From NCBI GenBank assembly GCA_910583615.1, contig CAJTXP010000010.1:1-64000 (forward strand): DNA of 64,000 nucleotides, in the 5' to 3' direction. This document shows positions 35,021 through 44,603 of the stretch, in pieces (positions within the stretch are counted from its first letter, which is position 1; every line of letters begins with the position of its first letter). This DNA comes from an uncultured Lachnospiraceae bacterium (GTDB taxonomy: Bacteria > Bacillota > Clostridia > Lachnospirales > Lachnospiraceae). The notes beneath the pieces were generated by a model, which saw only the letters and a list, made by a program, of their open reading frames with translations, did no database searches and was not told where the DNA came from. A program made the translations under genes and the position numbers.

Positions 35021-37140
35021 GCTTCCTTCACTTTCTGCATGGCGCGGATCAGCAGTTCCTGTCCGAGAAACGCATCCTGAACCGTCTCATTTCTGCATTT
35101 TCCCTTCAGCACCTGGAACATATACTCATATTCTGCCTTAATGCCCTTGTCCTGTTCCAGCTTTTCCTTTACCGATCTGCTGCTGCCGTATTTTTTCAGC
35201 CGGATGAAATTGTCCATCTCATATACCGCTCCATTGGAAAACACCCGCAGTTGTTCCTTTGGATATTTTCTGGATCCCATGGAGGTATAGACAATGTTTC
35301 CGGCTGCGCCTGATGCAAACCGCAGGGTAATCAGAACATTGTCATTCATCGGATAAGCCGCATTCTCCGCCGCGGTAACCTGCAGGGAAGTCAGCCTGCT
35401 GCCGTCCAGATACTGAATCAGGTCTACATAATGGCACGCCTCTCCAAGGATCCTGCCGCCCCCTGACGTCTCGTCGTGAACCCAGTGATCTTTGGGGATA
35501 TAACCTGCATTGGAGATAAAGTCGTATACTGCCGGAATCTGATCTGTCTTCAGCTCCTTTTTAATCTGCCGGATCAAGGGCGCATGCCTGCGGTTCAGGC
35601 CGCAGAACAGTTCTCCGTCAGAAGCCTCATAAGCCGCTTTGATCTGCTCCAGTTCTTCCAGCGTCAGGCAGAGAGGCTTCTCACAGTAAACGCTCTTTCC
35701 CGCATTCAGCGCTTCCACCACGAATTTTGCGTGGCTGCTGTGCCTCGTGGATACTGCGATCAGATCAATCTCCGGATCTGCCAGCAGCTTTTTATAATTA
35801 TTTGTCGTATAGGCAAACGGAGTCCCGTCATTCGCCTGGGCGCCTCCCACGCCTCCGGTCGTAGCCAGTCCACAGAACTCATATTTCCCGGTCTCCTTCA
35901 TGGCAGGCAGCATGGTGCTGCGGACAAAATTCCCAGCTCCGATCAGGCCCAGGCGGATCTTCTCTCTGGACACGCTCTTTTTCGCCTTTGTATTTTTGAC
36001 CGTATTTTTCCACTTTTCTTCGTTTTCGCCGTATTTGAGAAGAACTCCAATATAGCGCTCATGATCCGGATTTTTCGTAATCATCTCATAGGCCTTTGCC
36101 GCCTGCTCAAAAGGAATCTCATGTGTGATCAGGTCGGATACATCCACCCGTTTCTGCGTCAGAAGACGGACAAATTCTTCAATGTTGCGGCCTTCCGTAA
36201 ACCGCACGTAACCGATGGGATAGTCAATTCCCATCTCTTCGTAAGTCGTATCATAACGCCCTGCCCCATAGGAACGGGCAATCCGGAAGGAAAGCTCCCG
36301 CTCATAGTAGGGGCGCCTGTCAATATTCATCTGCGTCACGCCGATCATGCAGATGATGCCGCGGTCTCTCGTAATGGCCGCTGCAAGGTCCATGGGAGCA
36401 TTGCTGTCCGCCGCCGCCGCTATAATCACTTTGTCCACGCCCCGTCCCCGGGTCAGTGATTTACTTGTATCCACCACATGGTCTTCGTTGGAATTAAGGA
36501 ACGCTTTCAGCCTTGTACCCGGCAGGCTTTTATCCGCCACATCATAACCGATCACATCACAGCCGTAGGCATCCAGGATCCGACAGACGATATGACCCAC
36601 AAGGCCCATGCCGATGACTGCCACTGTCTCTCCCGGAACCACCTCCGCCTGATGGATTCCTTCCAGCGCAATTCCGCCAAGAGCGCAAAACGCCGCCTGG
36701 CGGCAATCCGTCAGTTCCTCTGGAACCTTTGTGAGCATGGTCCGGCTGACCCGGTTGATCTCGCAGTGGTAGGCAGTCCCCACCATCGCCACCAGATCGC
36801 CCGCCTGCACCTCCGTCACGCCCTGTCCGCAGGAGATCACCCGCCCCACGCCGGAATATCCCATGGGCATGGGTTCCGCCAGTTTGTTAAAAGCGCTTTC
36901 CATCGTCGTTACAATGCCGTCCGTAGACAGTTTTTCCAGCACTTTTTTCACCTGATCCGGACGTTCGATGGCCTTCTGGATCAGATTCTTCCCGCCGAAG
37001 GAAGCCAGCCCTCTCTCCGTTCCGGCGCTGACCACCGTATACAGGCTTTCCACCAGCGCCATATTTTCCTTTACGGTCGGTATGGGCTGATCGATCAGCT
37101 TTGTAGTGCCGTCCTTTACATTTAAAAATAACTGTTTCAT
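35017..37140 (-). CDS. Bi-domain oxidoreductase: zinc-type dehydrogenase fused to a Gfo/Idh/MocA oxidoreductase
   Basis: A 707-residue fusion of the type annotated in many O-antigen and EPS loci. The first about 350 residues are a medium-chain dehydrogenase (TVVSAGTERG, MGYSGVGRVISCGQGV, VIGMGLVGHIVCRILDAYGCDVIGYD). Residues of about 375-700 are a Gfo/Idh/MocA enzyme with its own Rossmann start (LGLIGAGNFVRSTMLPAMK), VYCEKPLCLTLEE and EACHYVDLIQYL. The two domains should catalyse paired redox steps on a nucleotide sugar. I start at the ATG at 37140 after GGAGAAG; the longer frame overlaps WecC. Confidence 0.88.
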   Translation of the reverse strand: MKQLFLNVKDGTTKLIDQPIPTVKENMALVESLYTVVSAGTERGLASFGGKNLIQKAIERPDQVKKVLEKLSTDGIVTTMESAFNKLAEPMPMGYSGVGRVISCGQGVTEVQAGDLVAMVGTAYHCEINRVSRTMLTKVPEELTDCRQAAFCALGGIALEGIHQAEVVPGETVAVIGMGLVGHIVCRILDAYGCDVIGYDVADKSLPGTRLKAFLNSNEDHVVDTSKSLTRGRGVDKVIIAAAADSNAPMDLAAAITRDRGIICMIGVTQMNIDRRPYYERELSFRIARSYGAGRYDTTYEEMGIDYPIGYVRFTEGRNIEEFVRLLTQKRVDVSDLITHEIPFEQAAKAYEMITKNPDHERYIGVLLKYGENEEKWKNTVKNTKAKKSVSREKIRLGLIGAGNFVRSTMLPAMKETGKYEFCGLATTGGVGGAQANDGTPFAYTTNNYKKLLADPEIDLIAVSTRHSSHAKFVVEALNAGKSVYCEKPLCLTLEELEQIKAAYEASDGELFCGLNRRHAPLIRQIKKELKTDQIPAVYDFISNAGYIPKDHWVHDETSGGGRILGEACHYVDLIQYLDGSRLTSLQVTAAENAAYPMNDNVLITLRFASGAAGNIVYTSMGSRKYPKEQLRVFSNGAVYEMDNFIRLKKYGSSRSVKEKLEQDKGIKAEYEYMFQVLKGKCRNETVQDAFLGQELLIRAMQKVKEA

Positions 37141-37153
37141 CTTCTTCTCCATT

Positions 37154-38377
37154 CTATAAGCGGTACGTTCCATCCAGGAAACAAATATGCCTTGTATCCA
37201 GAATGACCTTGCCTTTCAGCTTCTCCATATGCTCTTTGATCTCGTCATGGCCCACCAGAAGCACCACCATGTCAACATCCTGAAGAAACGATTCCAGATC
37301 GTGATACTGATTGCGGACCACATCTCTGGCCACATACGGATCGTACACTTTGATCTGCCCGCCGCACAGGTGCCGTTCCATGCTCTGAAGCATCTGCAGC
37401 GTGGGACTTTCCCTCATATCGTCCACGTTTTCCTTGTAGGTCAGTCCATAGAGCCCGACTCTGCCAACGTCGGTCATATGATTTTCCTGCATGATATGAT
37501 GGATCCGCTCCAGCACAAAATCCGGCATGGAATCATTGATCTTGCGGGCGGACAGGATTATATTGGCAAGTCCCGGATAGTCTCCCACAAGAAACCACGG
37601 GTCTACGGAGATGCAGTGTCCTCCCACGCCAGGTCCCGGCGTCAGGATATTGACTCTGGGATGCTTGTTGGCGATCCGGATGATCTCATATACATCCATA
37701 TTGTCGGACCGGCAGATTTTCGCCAGCTCGTTGGCAAACGCGATATTGATATCACGGAATGTATTTTCCACGACTTTTGTCATCTCTGCAGTCCTGATAT
37801 CGGTCACCACGATCTCGCCCTGGCAGAAAGAGCTGTACAGCGCCCGGACCTTCTCCCCGACCTCCCGGCTGTCCGCGCCGATGGTACGGGAATTGTGCTT
37901 CAACTCATAGACCATATTGCCCGGAATGATGCGTTCGGGTGCATGGGCAAGATGGATATCTTCTCCGATCACAAACCCCTTTTCCTCTACGACCGGGCGT
38001 ACATGCTTGTCGATCGTCCCGGGCGATACGGTGGATTCCACTACGATCGTCGCCCCTTTCGGGCATACCTCCAATACATCTTCCACCGCTTTTTCCACGA
38101 AACCTGCATCTACCTTTTTACTTGCCTTGTCATAAGGCGTAGGTACTGCCACGATATAGAGATCCGTACGCTGGTATTCATGAGAAAAACGGATTCCCTT
38201 CGCTGCCGCCTCCAAAAACAGCTCATCCAGTCCTTCCTCCTCAAATGTAGTCTTCCCTGCATTCAGTGTATCCACCAGCGTCTTATTATAATCTGTCCCG
38301 ACTACTTCCACACCGTGCGCCGCAAACATCAGTGCGGTCGGAAGTCCAATATAGCCGAGTCCTACTACGTTAATCAT
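37154..38377 (-). CDS. wecC: UDP-N-acetyl-D-mannosamine 6-dehydrogenase-like nucleotide-sugar dehydrogenase
   Basis: A 407-residue UDP-glucose/GDP-mannose dehydrogenase-family protein. The Rossmann start is INVVGLGYIGLPTALMFAAHGVEVVG. The catalytic Cys is in GPGVGGHCISVDPWFL, and DIHLAHAPERIIPG and EYNTFRDINIAFANELAKIC are the central motifs (the latter reading VENTFRDINIAF). The sequence is of the WecC type. It makes a uronic acid nucleotide sugar by two NAD-dependent oxidations at C6. The partner 2-epimerase in this window (52738) lies in the other locus. The start at 38377 follows GGAGG. Confidence 0.88.
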   Translation of the reverse strand: MINVVGLGYIGLPTALMFAAHGVEVVGTDYNKTLVDTLNAGKTTFEEEGLDELFLEAAAKGIRFSHEYQRTDLYIVAVPTPYDKASKKVDAGFVEKAVEDVLEVCPKGATIVVESTVSPGTIDKHVRPVVEEKGFVIGEDIHLAHAPERIIPGNMVYELKHNSRTIGADSREVGEKVRALYSSFCQGEIVVTDIRTAEMTKVVENTFRDINIAFANELAKICRSDNMDVYEIIRIANKHPRVNILTPGPGVGGHCISVDPWFLVGDYPGLANIILSARKINDSMPDFVLERIHHIMQENHMTDVGRVGLYGLTYKENVDDMRESPTLQMLQSMERHLCGGQIKVYDPYVARDVVRNQYHDLESFLQDVDMVVLLVGHDEIKEHMEKLKGKVILDTRHICFLDGTYRL

Positions 38378-38436
38378 CTCTGCCATCCTCCATCTGTATG
38401 TCTACTGATATCCTCCATCTCCCGGCTCTCCTTCGC

Positions 38437-40131
38437 TTATCCTTTCTTCTCCTGTTCAAACCGTATCTGTATTTTATGCTCCTCTTCCCGGGCCTTCCAC
38501 AGGATCTCCACGACCTGTATCTGCTCCGTCTTCCCAAATTCCGGCGCATAAGAGCAGACGGGGCCCTCTTTATAGATCTGAACCGTATCTTCCGGCATGA
38601 CAGAAATCCTGCAGATCTTTTTTCCTGCCGCATCCTCTACCAGAATATGGTCCTCCTCACGCACATACCCGTATCCCGGAGCCAGATGCAGATATCCGGC
38701 TGCACGGCCCCTGACCCGGTCCCGGATCACCACGGCATTCTCCCTTAGTTCCACTCTCCGTGCCTGCCGCTTCCCGGTACAGGTCACAAGACTGCCCTTC
38801 ACCCAACGCTCCTTGTATGCTGCTGATACGACCGACATTCTTTTCCCGACCCTGTGTTCTCCCCAGCATGCAGACTGTTCTTCTCCGTCAATCACAACGG
38901 TATTGTGCGCAGCCGTGCTTCGAAAATACGTGCGGAGAGGGCCCTGATACTGACCAGTTCCGGAATTAACAAAGAGAGGTTTTCCTTTCCAGGAAAGCTC
39001 GAAACCAAGTCCGTCGCAGTGCGCATGCCCGGGCATGTACGCAGGCGCAATCTCCCCCGCATCGAATACGAGCTTCAACTCCTGGTTCTGAAGCGTATAA
39101 TATCCGGAAACAGGGAATGCCTGCCGATGTTCCGGCCGGATATGAAATTCCTCATCCAGCGCTTCCAGAATGCCGGCAAGAGGCCTGGCCACATTGTCTC
39201 CTGCATCGTTGAATAAAGGAGTGCGCCCCATTCCCTCTTCCAGAGAATATGCCGCGTCAGCCATCTTCTGCATCACCTTAAGCAGTTCCGGCAGATGTAC
39301 GGTTTGATCCGGTCTGCGCATGGATCTGCTCCGGTTCCCCAGCGCTTTTTCCACACGCATCAGATCCTCCAGAATGATTTTATGGTACATCATGCTTCTT
39401 TCATAGTGCACTCCGTCCGACAGAATCTGTTCTCTGATCTCTTTTGCAAATCTTTTTTTTGTTCTTTGGTATACTTCCGGCTCCTGAAAATACAACGCCC
39501 CCAGAAGCACTGTCTTCAGATTTTCAAAATAATGGTTTCCAAGCAGATGCCGTTCCATACGCTTCTGCAGGTGACGGTACTGTGCATACATACTGTTGTT
39601 CAGTTTCTGCAGGAATTCTTTGTCCTTCCGAAGGATTTCTCCAAACCCGTCCATACAGATCCACAGATTCGTCAGCCTCAGAGAGATCGTATACGGGTGC
39701 CACCCGTCGCCGGTTCCTTCCTGGTTATCCCGGATCCATCTGCAGCAGTACTCACGAAAACATCTGTACCAGCCAGGATCTCCTTCCCGGCGGTATGCCG
39801 CCGCCAGCGGAATCAGGAATTCCAGATAATGAAGATTAAAATTCCACAGATGGGAACGTTCCTTATGTTCCCAGTTCTTTCCTTCCGGCCTTCCGCTCTC
39901 ATACAGCAGCGTCACACTGCCTTTTTGGATCTCCTCCACATCAAACCGTTTCAAATATTCCGGATTCTCGTCCATTCCCGGCATCCACAGGGGCAGCGTA
40001 CCGGTCTTTGGCGCCTGTGCTTCTGTTACTGCTTTTTGGCCCCGTTCCAGACGGTTTTTCATCAGATAAAACAGCTGGCTTTTTTTCAGATATCTCAATG
40101 TCCAGTAATAGTTTTCAATCTTTTCCCACAC
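38437..40131 (-). CDS. Heparinase II/III-like protein
   Basis: A 564-residue protein. The N-terminal half is an alpha/alpha toroid-type helical domain (HLWNFNLHYLEFLIPLAAAY, HLLGNHYFENLKTVLLGALYF, NDAGDN). The C-terminal half is a beta-sheet domain with the heparinase II/III segment GHAHCDGLGFELSWKGKPLFVNSGTGQYQGPLRTYFRSTAAHNTVVIDGEEQS. The family includes polysaccharide lyases. Genes like this in synthesis loci have no signal peptide, as here, so the protein would be cytoplasmic. It may act on a lipid-linked intermediate or as a non-catalytic factor. It starts at a GTG within the end of the GT4 gene. Confidence 0.85.
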   Translation of the reverse strand: MWEKIENYYWTLRYLKKSQLFYLMKNRLERGQKAVTEAQAPKTGTLPLWMPGMDENPEYLKRFDVEEIQKGSVTLLYESGRPEGKNWEHKERSHLWNFNLHYLEFLIPLAAAYRREGDPGWYRCFREYCCRWIRDNQEGTGDGWHPYTISLRLTNLWICMDGFGEILRKDKEFLQKLNNSMYAQYRHLQKRMERHLLGNHYFENLKTVLLGALYFQEPEVYQRTKKRFAKEIREQILSDGVHYERSMMYHKIILEDLMRVEKALGNRSRSMRRPDQTVHLPELLKVMQKMADAAYSLEEGMGRTPLFNDAGDNVARPLAGILEALDEEFHIRPEHRQAFPVSGYYTLQNQELKLVFDAGEIAPAYMPGHAHCDGLGFELSWKGKPLFVNSGTGQYQGPLRTYFRSTAAHNTVVIDGEEQSACWGEHRVGKRMSVVSAAYKERWVKGSLVTCTGKRQARRVELRENAVVIRDRVRGRAAGYLHLAPGYGYVREEDHILVEDAAGKKICRISVMPEDTVQIYKEGPVCSYAPEFGKTEQIQVVEILWKAREEEHKIQIRFEQEKKG

Positions 40132-41389
40132 TTCTGATCACCTGGTACAGCCTTTCTGTCAACACGGAAAAATCAAAATCCTTTGCCCCTTCTTCTGCGT
40201 TTTCCGCCATACGGTCATAGTCTTTTTTCGGCATGTCATGAATCTTCAGAATCGTTTCTGCCAGCGCCTGCGGCGTACATTCTTCCAGAGACAGTCCGCA
40301 CTGATACCTGTCCAGGATACAGTAGCCCATCTTTACCGTAGAAATAATCGGTTTCCCGCTGGCCATATATTCGAACAGTTTATTGGAGCTGTTTCCCCTG
40401 GACCAGTTGTACTGGGACTGGGAATAGTTCAGAATATTGACCGAAGAACGGCTCAGAATGTAGGGGATATATTTTTTTTCCACAAACCCTTTCAGTACCA
40501 CATTGTCAATCTTTTCCTCTGACGCCCGTTTCTGCATCTCCTCCAGCTGGCTTCCGCCGCCGTAGATCAGAAACCGGATGTCCTTATGATCCTTCAGAAG
40601 CTTCGCCGCATCCAGCAGATTTCCCACATTGTTGACCGGACGAATCGTCCCTGTATAGACTACCTTAAAGCTGTCCGACTGAAGGTCTTCATCCGGCAGG
40701 ATGTCTTTTACAATACTCTCATAATAATCCTTCAGTTTCACGCCATTGTTTACATAATAGCATTTCTTCAAATCAATATTCCCGCCGTGCTCTGTGTCCC
40801 ATCCCATCTCTTTGATATGGTCCACATCTCCCTCCTTCGTGAACACAACTGCGTCTGCATGGGTATACATCCACCGCTCTCCTGCGCTCAACAGCTTCCC
40901 AACCGGACTCTCCATCCTGACTTTTCCAAAAGAAAAGATCGCCTCCGGCCACAGATCCCGTACTTCCACGATCACAGGCACATGGAATCTCCCTGCCAGA
41001 AGGATGCCTGCGATACCGGCAAGCGGATGGGCGCTGGAACCCATGATCAGATCCGGCCTTCCGTATTCCTTCGCATATCCCCCTGCAATCCGCAGAAGGC
41101 CGAAGAAAAAGGACAGCATGTTTTTCACCCGGGAAATACCGTTCCCCTGATATCTACTTGTCCGGACAAAGACAAAGGGAACCCCTCCCTCCTCTGTACG
41201 AATGTAAGGCTTCCCATGTGTATCCACCGTGTCGCCGGTCTGGTGCAGCTCATTGGCCGCAAAAACCGTAGTCTCTATTCCTTTTTCCTGCAGACACTGC
41301 GCAAAGCTGTAATGTCTGAGCATCGGTCCTGTTTTTGGAGTTGTCGCATAATGATTGAATATCCAGAATCTACGCATGGTTCTGTCCAT
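40115..41389 (-). CDS. Glycosyltransferase, WbuB/WcaI-like GT4
   Basis: A glycosyltransferase of about 424 residues. The start is RRFWIFNHYATTPKTGPMLRHYSFAQCLQEKGIETTVFA, and the family signature is PDLIMGSSAHPLAGIAGILLAGRFHVPVIVEVRDLWPEAI. The donor half has FKVVYTGTIRPVNNVGNLLDAAKLL and SSNKLFEYMASGKPIIST. It is a paralogue of the protein at 62343. I start at the ATG at 41389, eight bases after GGAGGG. It overlaps both neighbours. Confidence 0.86.
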   Translation of the reverse strand: MDRTMRRFWIFNHYATTPKTGPMLRHYSFAQCLQEKGIETTVFAANELHQTGDTVDTHGKPYIRTEEGGVPFVFVRTSRYQGNGISRVKNMLSFFFGLLRIAGGYAKEYGRPDLIMGSSAHPLAGIAGILLAGRFHVPVIVEVRDLWPEAIFSFGKVRMESPVGKLLSAGERWMYTHADAVVFTKEGDVDHIKEMGWDTEHGGNIDLKKCYYVNNGVKLKDYYESIVKDILPDEDLQSDSFKVVYTGTIRPVNNVGNLLDAAKLLKDHKDIRFLIYGGGSQLEEMQKRASEEKIDNVVLKGFVEKKYIPYILSRSSVNILNYSQSQYNWSRGNSSNKLFEYMASGKPIISTVKMGYCILDRYQCGLSLEECTPQALAETILKIHDMPKKDYDRMAENAEEGAKDFDFSVLTERLYQVIRSVGKD

Positions 41390-42722
41390 CTTCCACACCC
41401 TCCGTACTTTCTTTTGTAAACATGATCTTCAACGTCAGAAAAATCAGCCGGATATCCATAAAAACGGAATAGGTCTCGATATACATCAGATCCAGCTTCA
41501 GCTTGTCCAACGGAGTTGTATTATATTTACCATAGATCTGAGCATAGCCGGTAAGTCCTGCCTTGACCTTCAGGCGATAGATGAATTCCGGCGTCTCCCT
41601 GCAGAATTCTTCAATATACTGCTGCCGTTCCGGCCTTGGGCCTACGATGCTCATATCGCCTTTTAAAATATTCAGAAGCTGAGGCAGCTCGTCCAGCCTG
41701 GTCGCCCGGATAAATTTTCCGACCTTCGTGATCCGGCTGTCATTTTTACTGGAGAACTGCGCCCCGTTCTTTTCTGCATCCACGATCATGCTTCGGAACT
41801 TATAGATGAAAAACTTTTTCCCGTTCACGGTCACGCGCTCCTGCTTAAAGAGAGCCGGGCCATGATCTTCTATCCGGATCGCCAGAGCCGTCACCAGCAT
41901 GACAGGCAAAGCAAGAATCAGCAATACTCCTGAAATCAGAATATCCATGATGCGTTTGAGTACCCGCTGTTCAAACGAAATCCCGTAATTCCGAAGAAGA
42001 AGAAACGGAGTGTCAAAAGAATGAAGCTTATCCGCCCCCCGAAGCAGAATATCCGTAATCTCCGGCGCCACATAGATGCGGATCGAACGCTCATAACAAT
42101 ATTTAATCAGCATATTGCGCTTCTGTTCCTCAATCCCGTACAACATCATTGCATCGCAGTCCCCAAGTTCCTTCTTCAGCCGGTACAGCGGTTCTCCTGC
42201 TGAAACACATCTGGTTACTTCATACAGATCCTTCCTTCCGGAGATCTTGCGGATTAGATTATCCTTATAGTTCAGGTCACAGATCAGCAACAGCCGCCTG
42301 GGGGGAAAGAGCCTTCTGAATACCGGTTCGGAGAGCTGATTCAACAGAATAATAACCAGGATGTCCACCGCACTGATGGCAAACATGGGCCACATGACAG
42401 GAAACGGAAACATCCGGAATACCATAATGATCTGTATATAGATAACCGCATTGGCAATCAACGTCCCCAGTATCTGAGACAGGATCAGCTGTCCTTTCCG
42501 GTAATATGCATACTTCATCCCGCCGTACATGCAGATAAAAACAGCCAGATAGAGTGCATAAAAACCGATCATCATCAGATTTCCCTTGTTCTGAAACGGC
42601 CGTTCCAGCATGACATTATAAATACCAAACCAGATGCAGGAAAACAAAACGGTCTCTATTAAGATTTCAAAACCGGCGATTCCGAGACGCAGGAGTCGTT
42701 TGTACTGGTCGAATTTATCCAT
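41370..42722 (-). CDS. Polyprenyl-phosphate sugar-1-phosphate transferase (initiating enzyme)
   Basis: A protein of about 450 residues of the WbaP/PglC superfamily. Four N-terminal transmembrane helices and a CoA-binding-like domain (RRLLLICDLNYKDNLIRKISGRKDLYEVTRCVSAG) precede the catalytic domain. The latter includes QRVLKRIMDILISGVLLILALPVMLVTALAIRIEDHGPALFKQERVTVNGKKFFIYKFRSMIVDAE and RATRLDELPQLLNILKGDMSIVGPRPERQQYIEEF. It starts the repeat unit on undecaprenyl phosphate. It is the first gene of the EPS operon. An ATG at 42740 is also possible; I prefer 42722. Confidence 0.9.
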   Translation of the reverse strand: MDKFDQYKRLLRLGIAGFEILIETVLFSCIWFGIYNVMLERPFQNKGNLMMIGFYALYLAVFICMYGGMKYAYYRKGQLILSQILGTLIANAVIYIQIIMVFRMFPFPVMWPMFAISAVDILVIILLNQLSEPVFRRLFPPRRLLLICDLNYKDNLIRKISGRKDLYEVTRCVSAGEPLYRLKKELGDCDAMMLYGIEEQKRNMLIKYCYERSIRIYVAPEITDILLRGADKLHSFDTPFLLLRNYGISFEQRVLKRIMDILISGVLLILALPVMLVTALAIRIEDHGPALFKQERVTVNGKKFFIYKFRSMIVDAEKNGAQFSSKNDSRITKVGKFIRATRLDELPQLLNILKGDMSIVGPRPERQQYIEEFCRETPEFIYRLKVKAGLTGYAQIYGKYNTTPLDKLKLDLMYIETYSVFMDIRLIFLTLKIMFTKESTEGVEDGQNHA

Positions 42723-42758
42723 GGCGCTTCTTTTCCTCATTCTCTATAATCTTTCAGT

Positions 42759-42787
42759 ATTCTAACACTTTCCTGCTTCTTTTACAA
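42759..42787 (-). promoter_or_regulatory. Promoter of the EPS operon
   Basis: On the minus strand TTGTAA (42787-42782) and TAGAAT (42764-42759) are 17 bases apart. The -35 box contains the stop codon of the gene upstream. Confidence 0.55.
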
Positions 42788-44461
42788 GGATTGCAGCCTG
42801 TAAATCTTAAATCCGGAAATTTTGTCTGTTTCTGTACATGATACATTGTCATATAAAGACACCAGATATTCCAGCCCTTTGTCAAAACTGCAGATCAGAT
42901 AGACGTTTTCCCTTTCATACAGCGCTTCCTTCACACTGTCAATTCCGTTTTGTTCAAGCTTCCTGCGCCAGACGGGACTGAAACTCATCCAGTCTCCCAG
43001 AGACATGTAATTCATATGATATGGTCTGTTTCTCCACAGCTTTACGTTATATGTGGTAAAAGCCATGGATGTCACATCGTTGAAATAGAAATTTTCCGGA
43101 TGACTCATACAATAACTTTTCAGCTCTTCGATCTCTTCATTTCTATGATACATTTCCTGGTTCTGCTGCCTTAACGTCTGCAGCCCGGAAACTGCAGGTA
43201 TACAGAGAATCAGACAGAAGAGCCCCGTTCCCGCTGCGCACGCTTTTTTCAGAATTCCGAATCCTTGAAGGGCCTCACCTGCAAGCAGCAGTGCAGCCAC
43301 CGTCTGCATCAGATTCATACTGTATATGACCCGTTCCGGAATCCGTCCCGCATACAGCAGATAACACCACAAGAGCACCTGCACGGCCACAACACACAGA
43401 ACCCTGAAAAAATCCCTCCACTTTTTCCCGTGCAGATACCAGGCCGAAACCAGGCCGTACAGGACCAGCGCCAGCACATGCTGCCTGTGAAATCTTCCGG
43501 ACCGCACTCCTTTCAGATAATCCTTTACGCTCTGCACCATCCGGCTGACAGCCGTCCCCGAAGGCGGAAACGCCTTACCATGCGCTTCCACATATTCCTG
43601 AAAAAACTGCGGAGTAATCCGGTCGTCCGCGGTATAATTGTAATTCATCAAGGTCCGGGCTCTGCTCTTCTTTTCGATTCCGATACCGGCATAAAACTCT
43701 TCTGCGCCTTCATAGACCGGAAACGTATACTCCGGAAAATCGTATACTTTGGTACGATTCTGATCATACTGCCTGTACAGTCTCCATTCTGTCTCCCCAT
43801 ATCCAATGGCATTTCCCATACAGCCCAGAAAAAGCACGCCGGCCACGCCGACCGGTATCATTCTGTGCCAGAAAGCATCTCCTCTGTTTTGAAAGGTCCG
43901 AAACATCCACAGCACCATGCACACCGGAAGAATCATGTAAAAAATATCTGCACGGATCTGATGTGTCATACAGCATAAAAAAAACAGGATCAGAAAATCT
44001 TTCCTCTCAACAACAGCAGACGTCATGTACCAGAACACCGCCGTAACGCCAAGAACTGCAGCCGTAGTCGTAAACGTAAGCTGAGTCAGCGCCTGTGATC
44101 CCAGCGCCAGAAAGAGCAAAATGCCAGGGACCGCCATGACCTTTCCCAAAAGCGCTGTCTGCCGGTGAATCAGCCGGTACAGAATCAATCCCATGCACAC
44201 GCCCTGGAGAAGCAGATACAAAAACGCATACCAGTCCGCCCCGGGCAGAAACCGGTATAGAACGGTCAAAAACAGCGAATACCAGTACCCCTGAAAAATC
44301 GTGTGCGCATCCGGAACACCAAGATACTGCCCGGATACAATCTCCATCATGGAACGATCGTCAATGATCCCATAGACAAACGGAACCGCCATCCATAACG
44401 ACAAAATATACACCACTGCACATCCCGCTGCAAAAGCGGCGTCTCTTTTCTTATCTCTCAT
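42782..44461 (-). CDS. Multi-spanning membrane protein, GT-C-like
   Basis: A 559-residue protein with about 11 transmembrane helices. The first loop carries IIDDRSMMEIVSGQYLGVPDAHTIFQGYW, with the adjacent acidic residues seen in GT-C enzymes. The C-terminal about 130 residues are soluble (YCMSHPENFYFNDVTSMAFTTYNVKLW). Lachnospiraceae genomes carry several such proteins near glycan loci. The reading as a lipid-linked-sugar glycosyltransferase is inferred. It is transcribed toward the EPS operon, whose promoter overlaps its stop. Confidence 0.65.
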   Translation of the reverse strand: MRDKKRDAAFAAGCAVVYILSLWMAVPFVYGIIDDRSMMEIVSGQYLGVPDAHTIFQGYWYSLFLTVLYRFLPGADWYAFLYLLLQGVCMGLILYRLIHRQTALLGKVMAVPGILLFLALGSQALTQLTFTTTAAVLGVTAVFWYMTSAVVERKDFLILFFLCCMTHQIRADIFYMILPVCMVLWMFRTFQNRGDAFWHRMIPVGVAGVLFLGCMGNAIGYGETEWRLYRQYDQNRTKVYDFPEYTFPVYEGAEEFYAGIGIEKKSRARTLMNYNYTADDRITPQFFQEYVEAHGKAFPPSGTAVSRMVQSVKDYLKGVRSGRFHRQHVLALVLYGLVSAWYLHGKKWRDFFRVLCVVAVQVLLWCYLLYAGRIPERVIYSMNLMQTVAALLLAGEALQGFGILKKACAAGTGLFCLILCIPAVSGLQTLRQQNQEMYHRNEEIEELKSYCMSHPENFYFNDVTSMAFTTYNVKLWRNRPYHMNYMSLGDWMSFSPVWRRKLEQNGIDSVKEALYERENVYLICSFDKGLEYLVSLYDNVSCTETDKISGFKIYRLQSL

Positions 44462-44540
44462 CTTCCCATTCCCGCATCTTCTATAATTTCTTTACTTTAC
44501 TCTATGCCCTGCTCCTGTCATCATACACGTAAATTTTTTC

Positions 44541-44569
44541 TTTACTTGTCCGGACCGGCGAATTATAAT
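44541..44569 (+). promoter_or_regulatory. Promoter of the plus-strand GT2 gene
   Basis: TTTACT (44541-44546) and TATAAT (44564-44569) with 17 bases between, about 35 bases upstream of the ATG at 44604. Confidence 0.6.
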
Positions 44570-44603
44570 AAAAGCAATATGTTTCAGTCAGGGAGAAAAA
44601 AAC

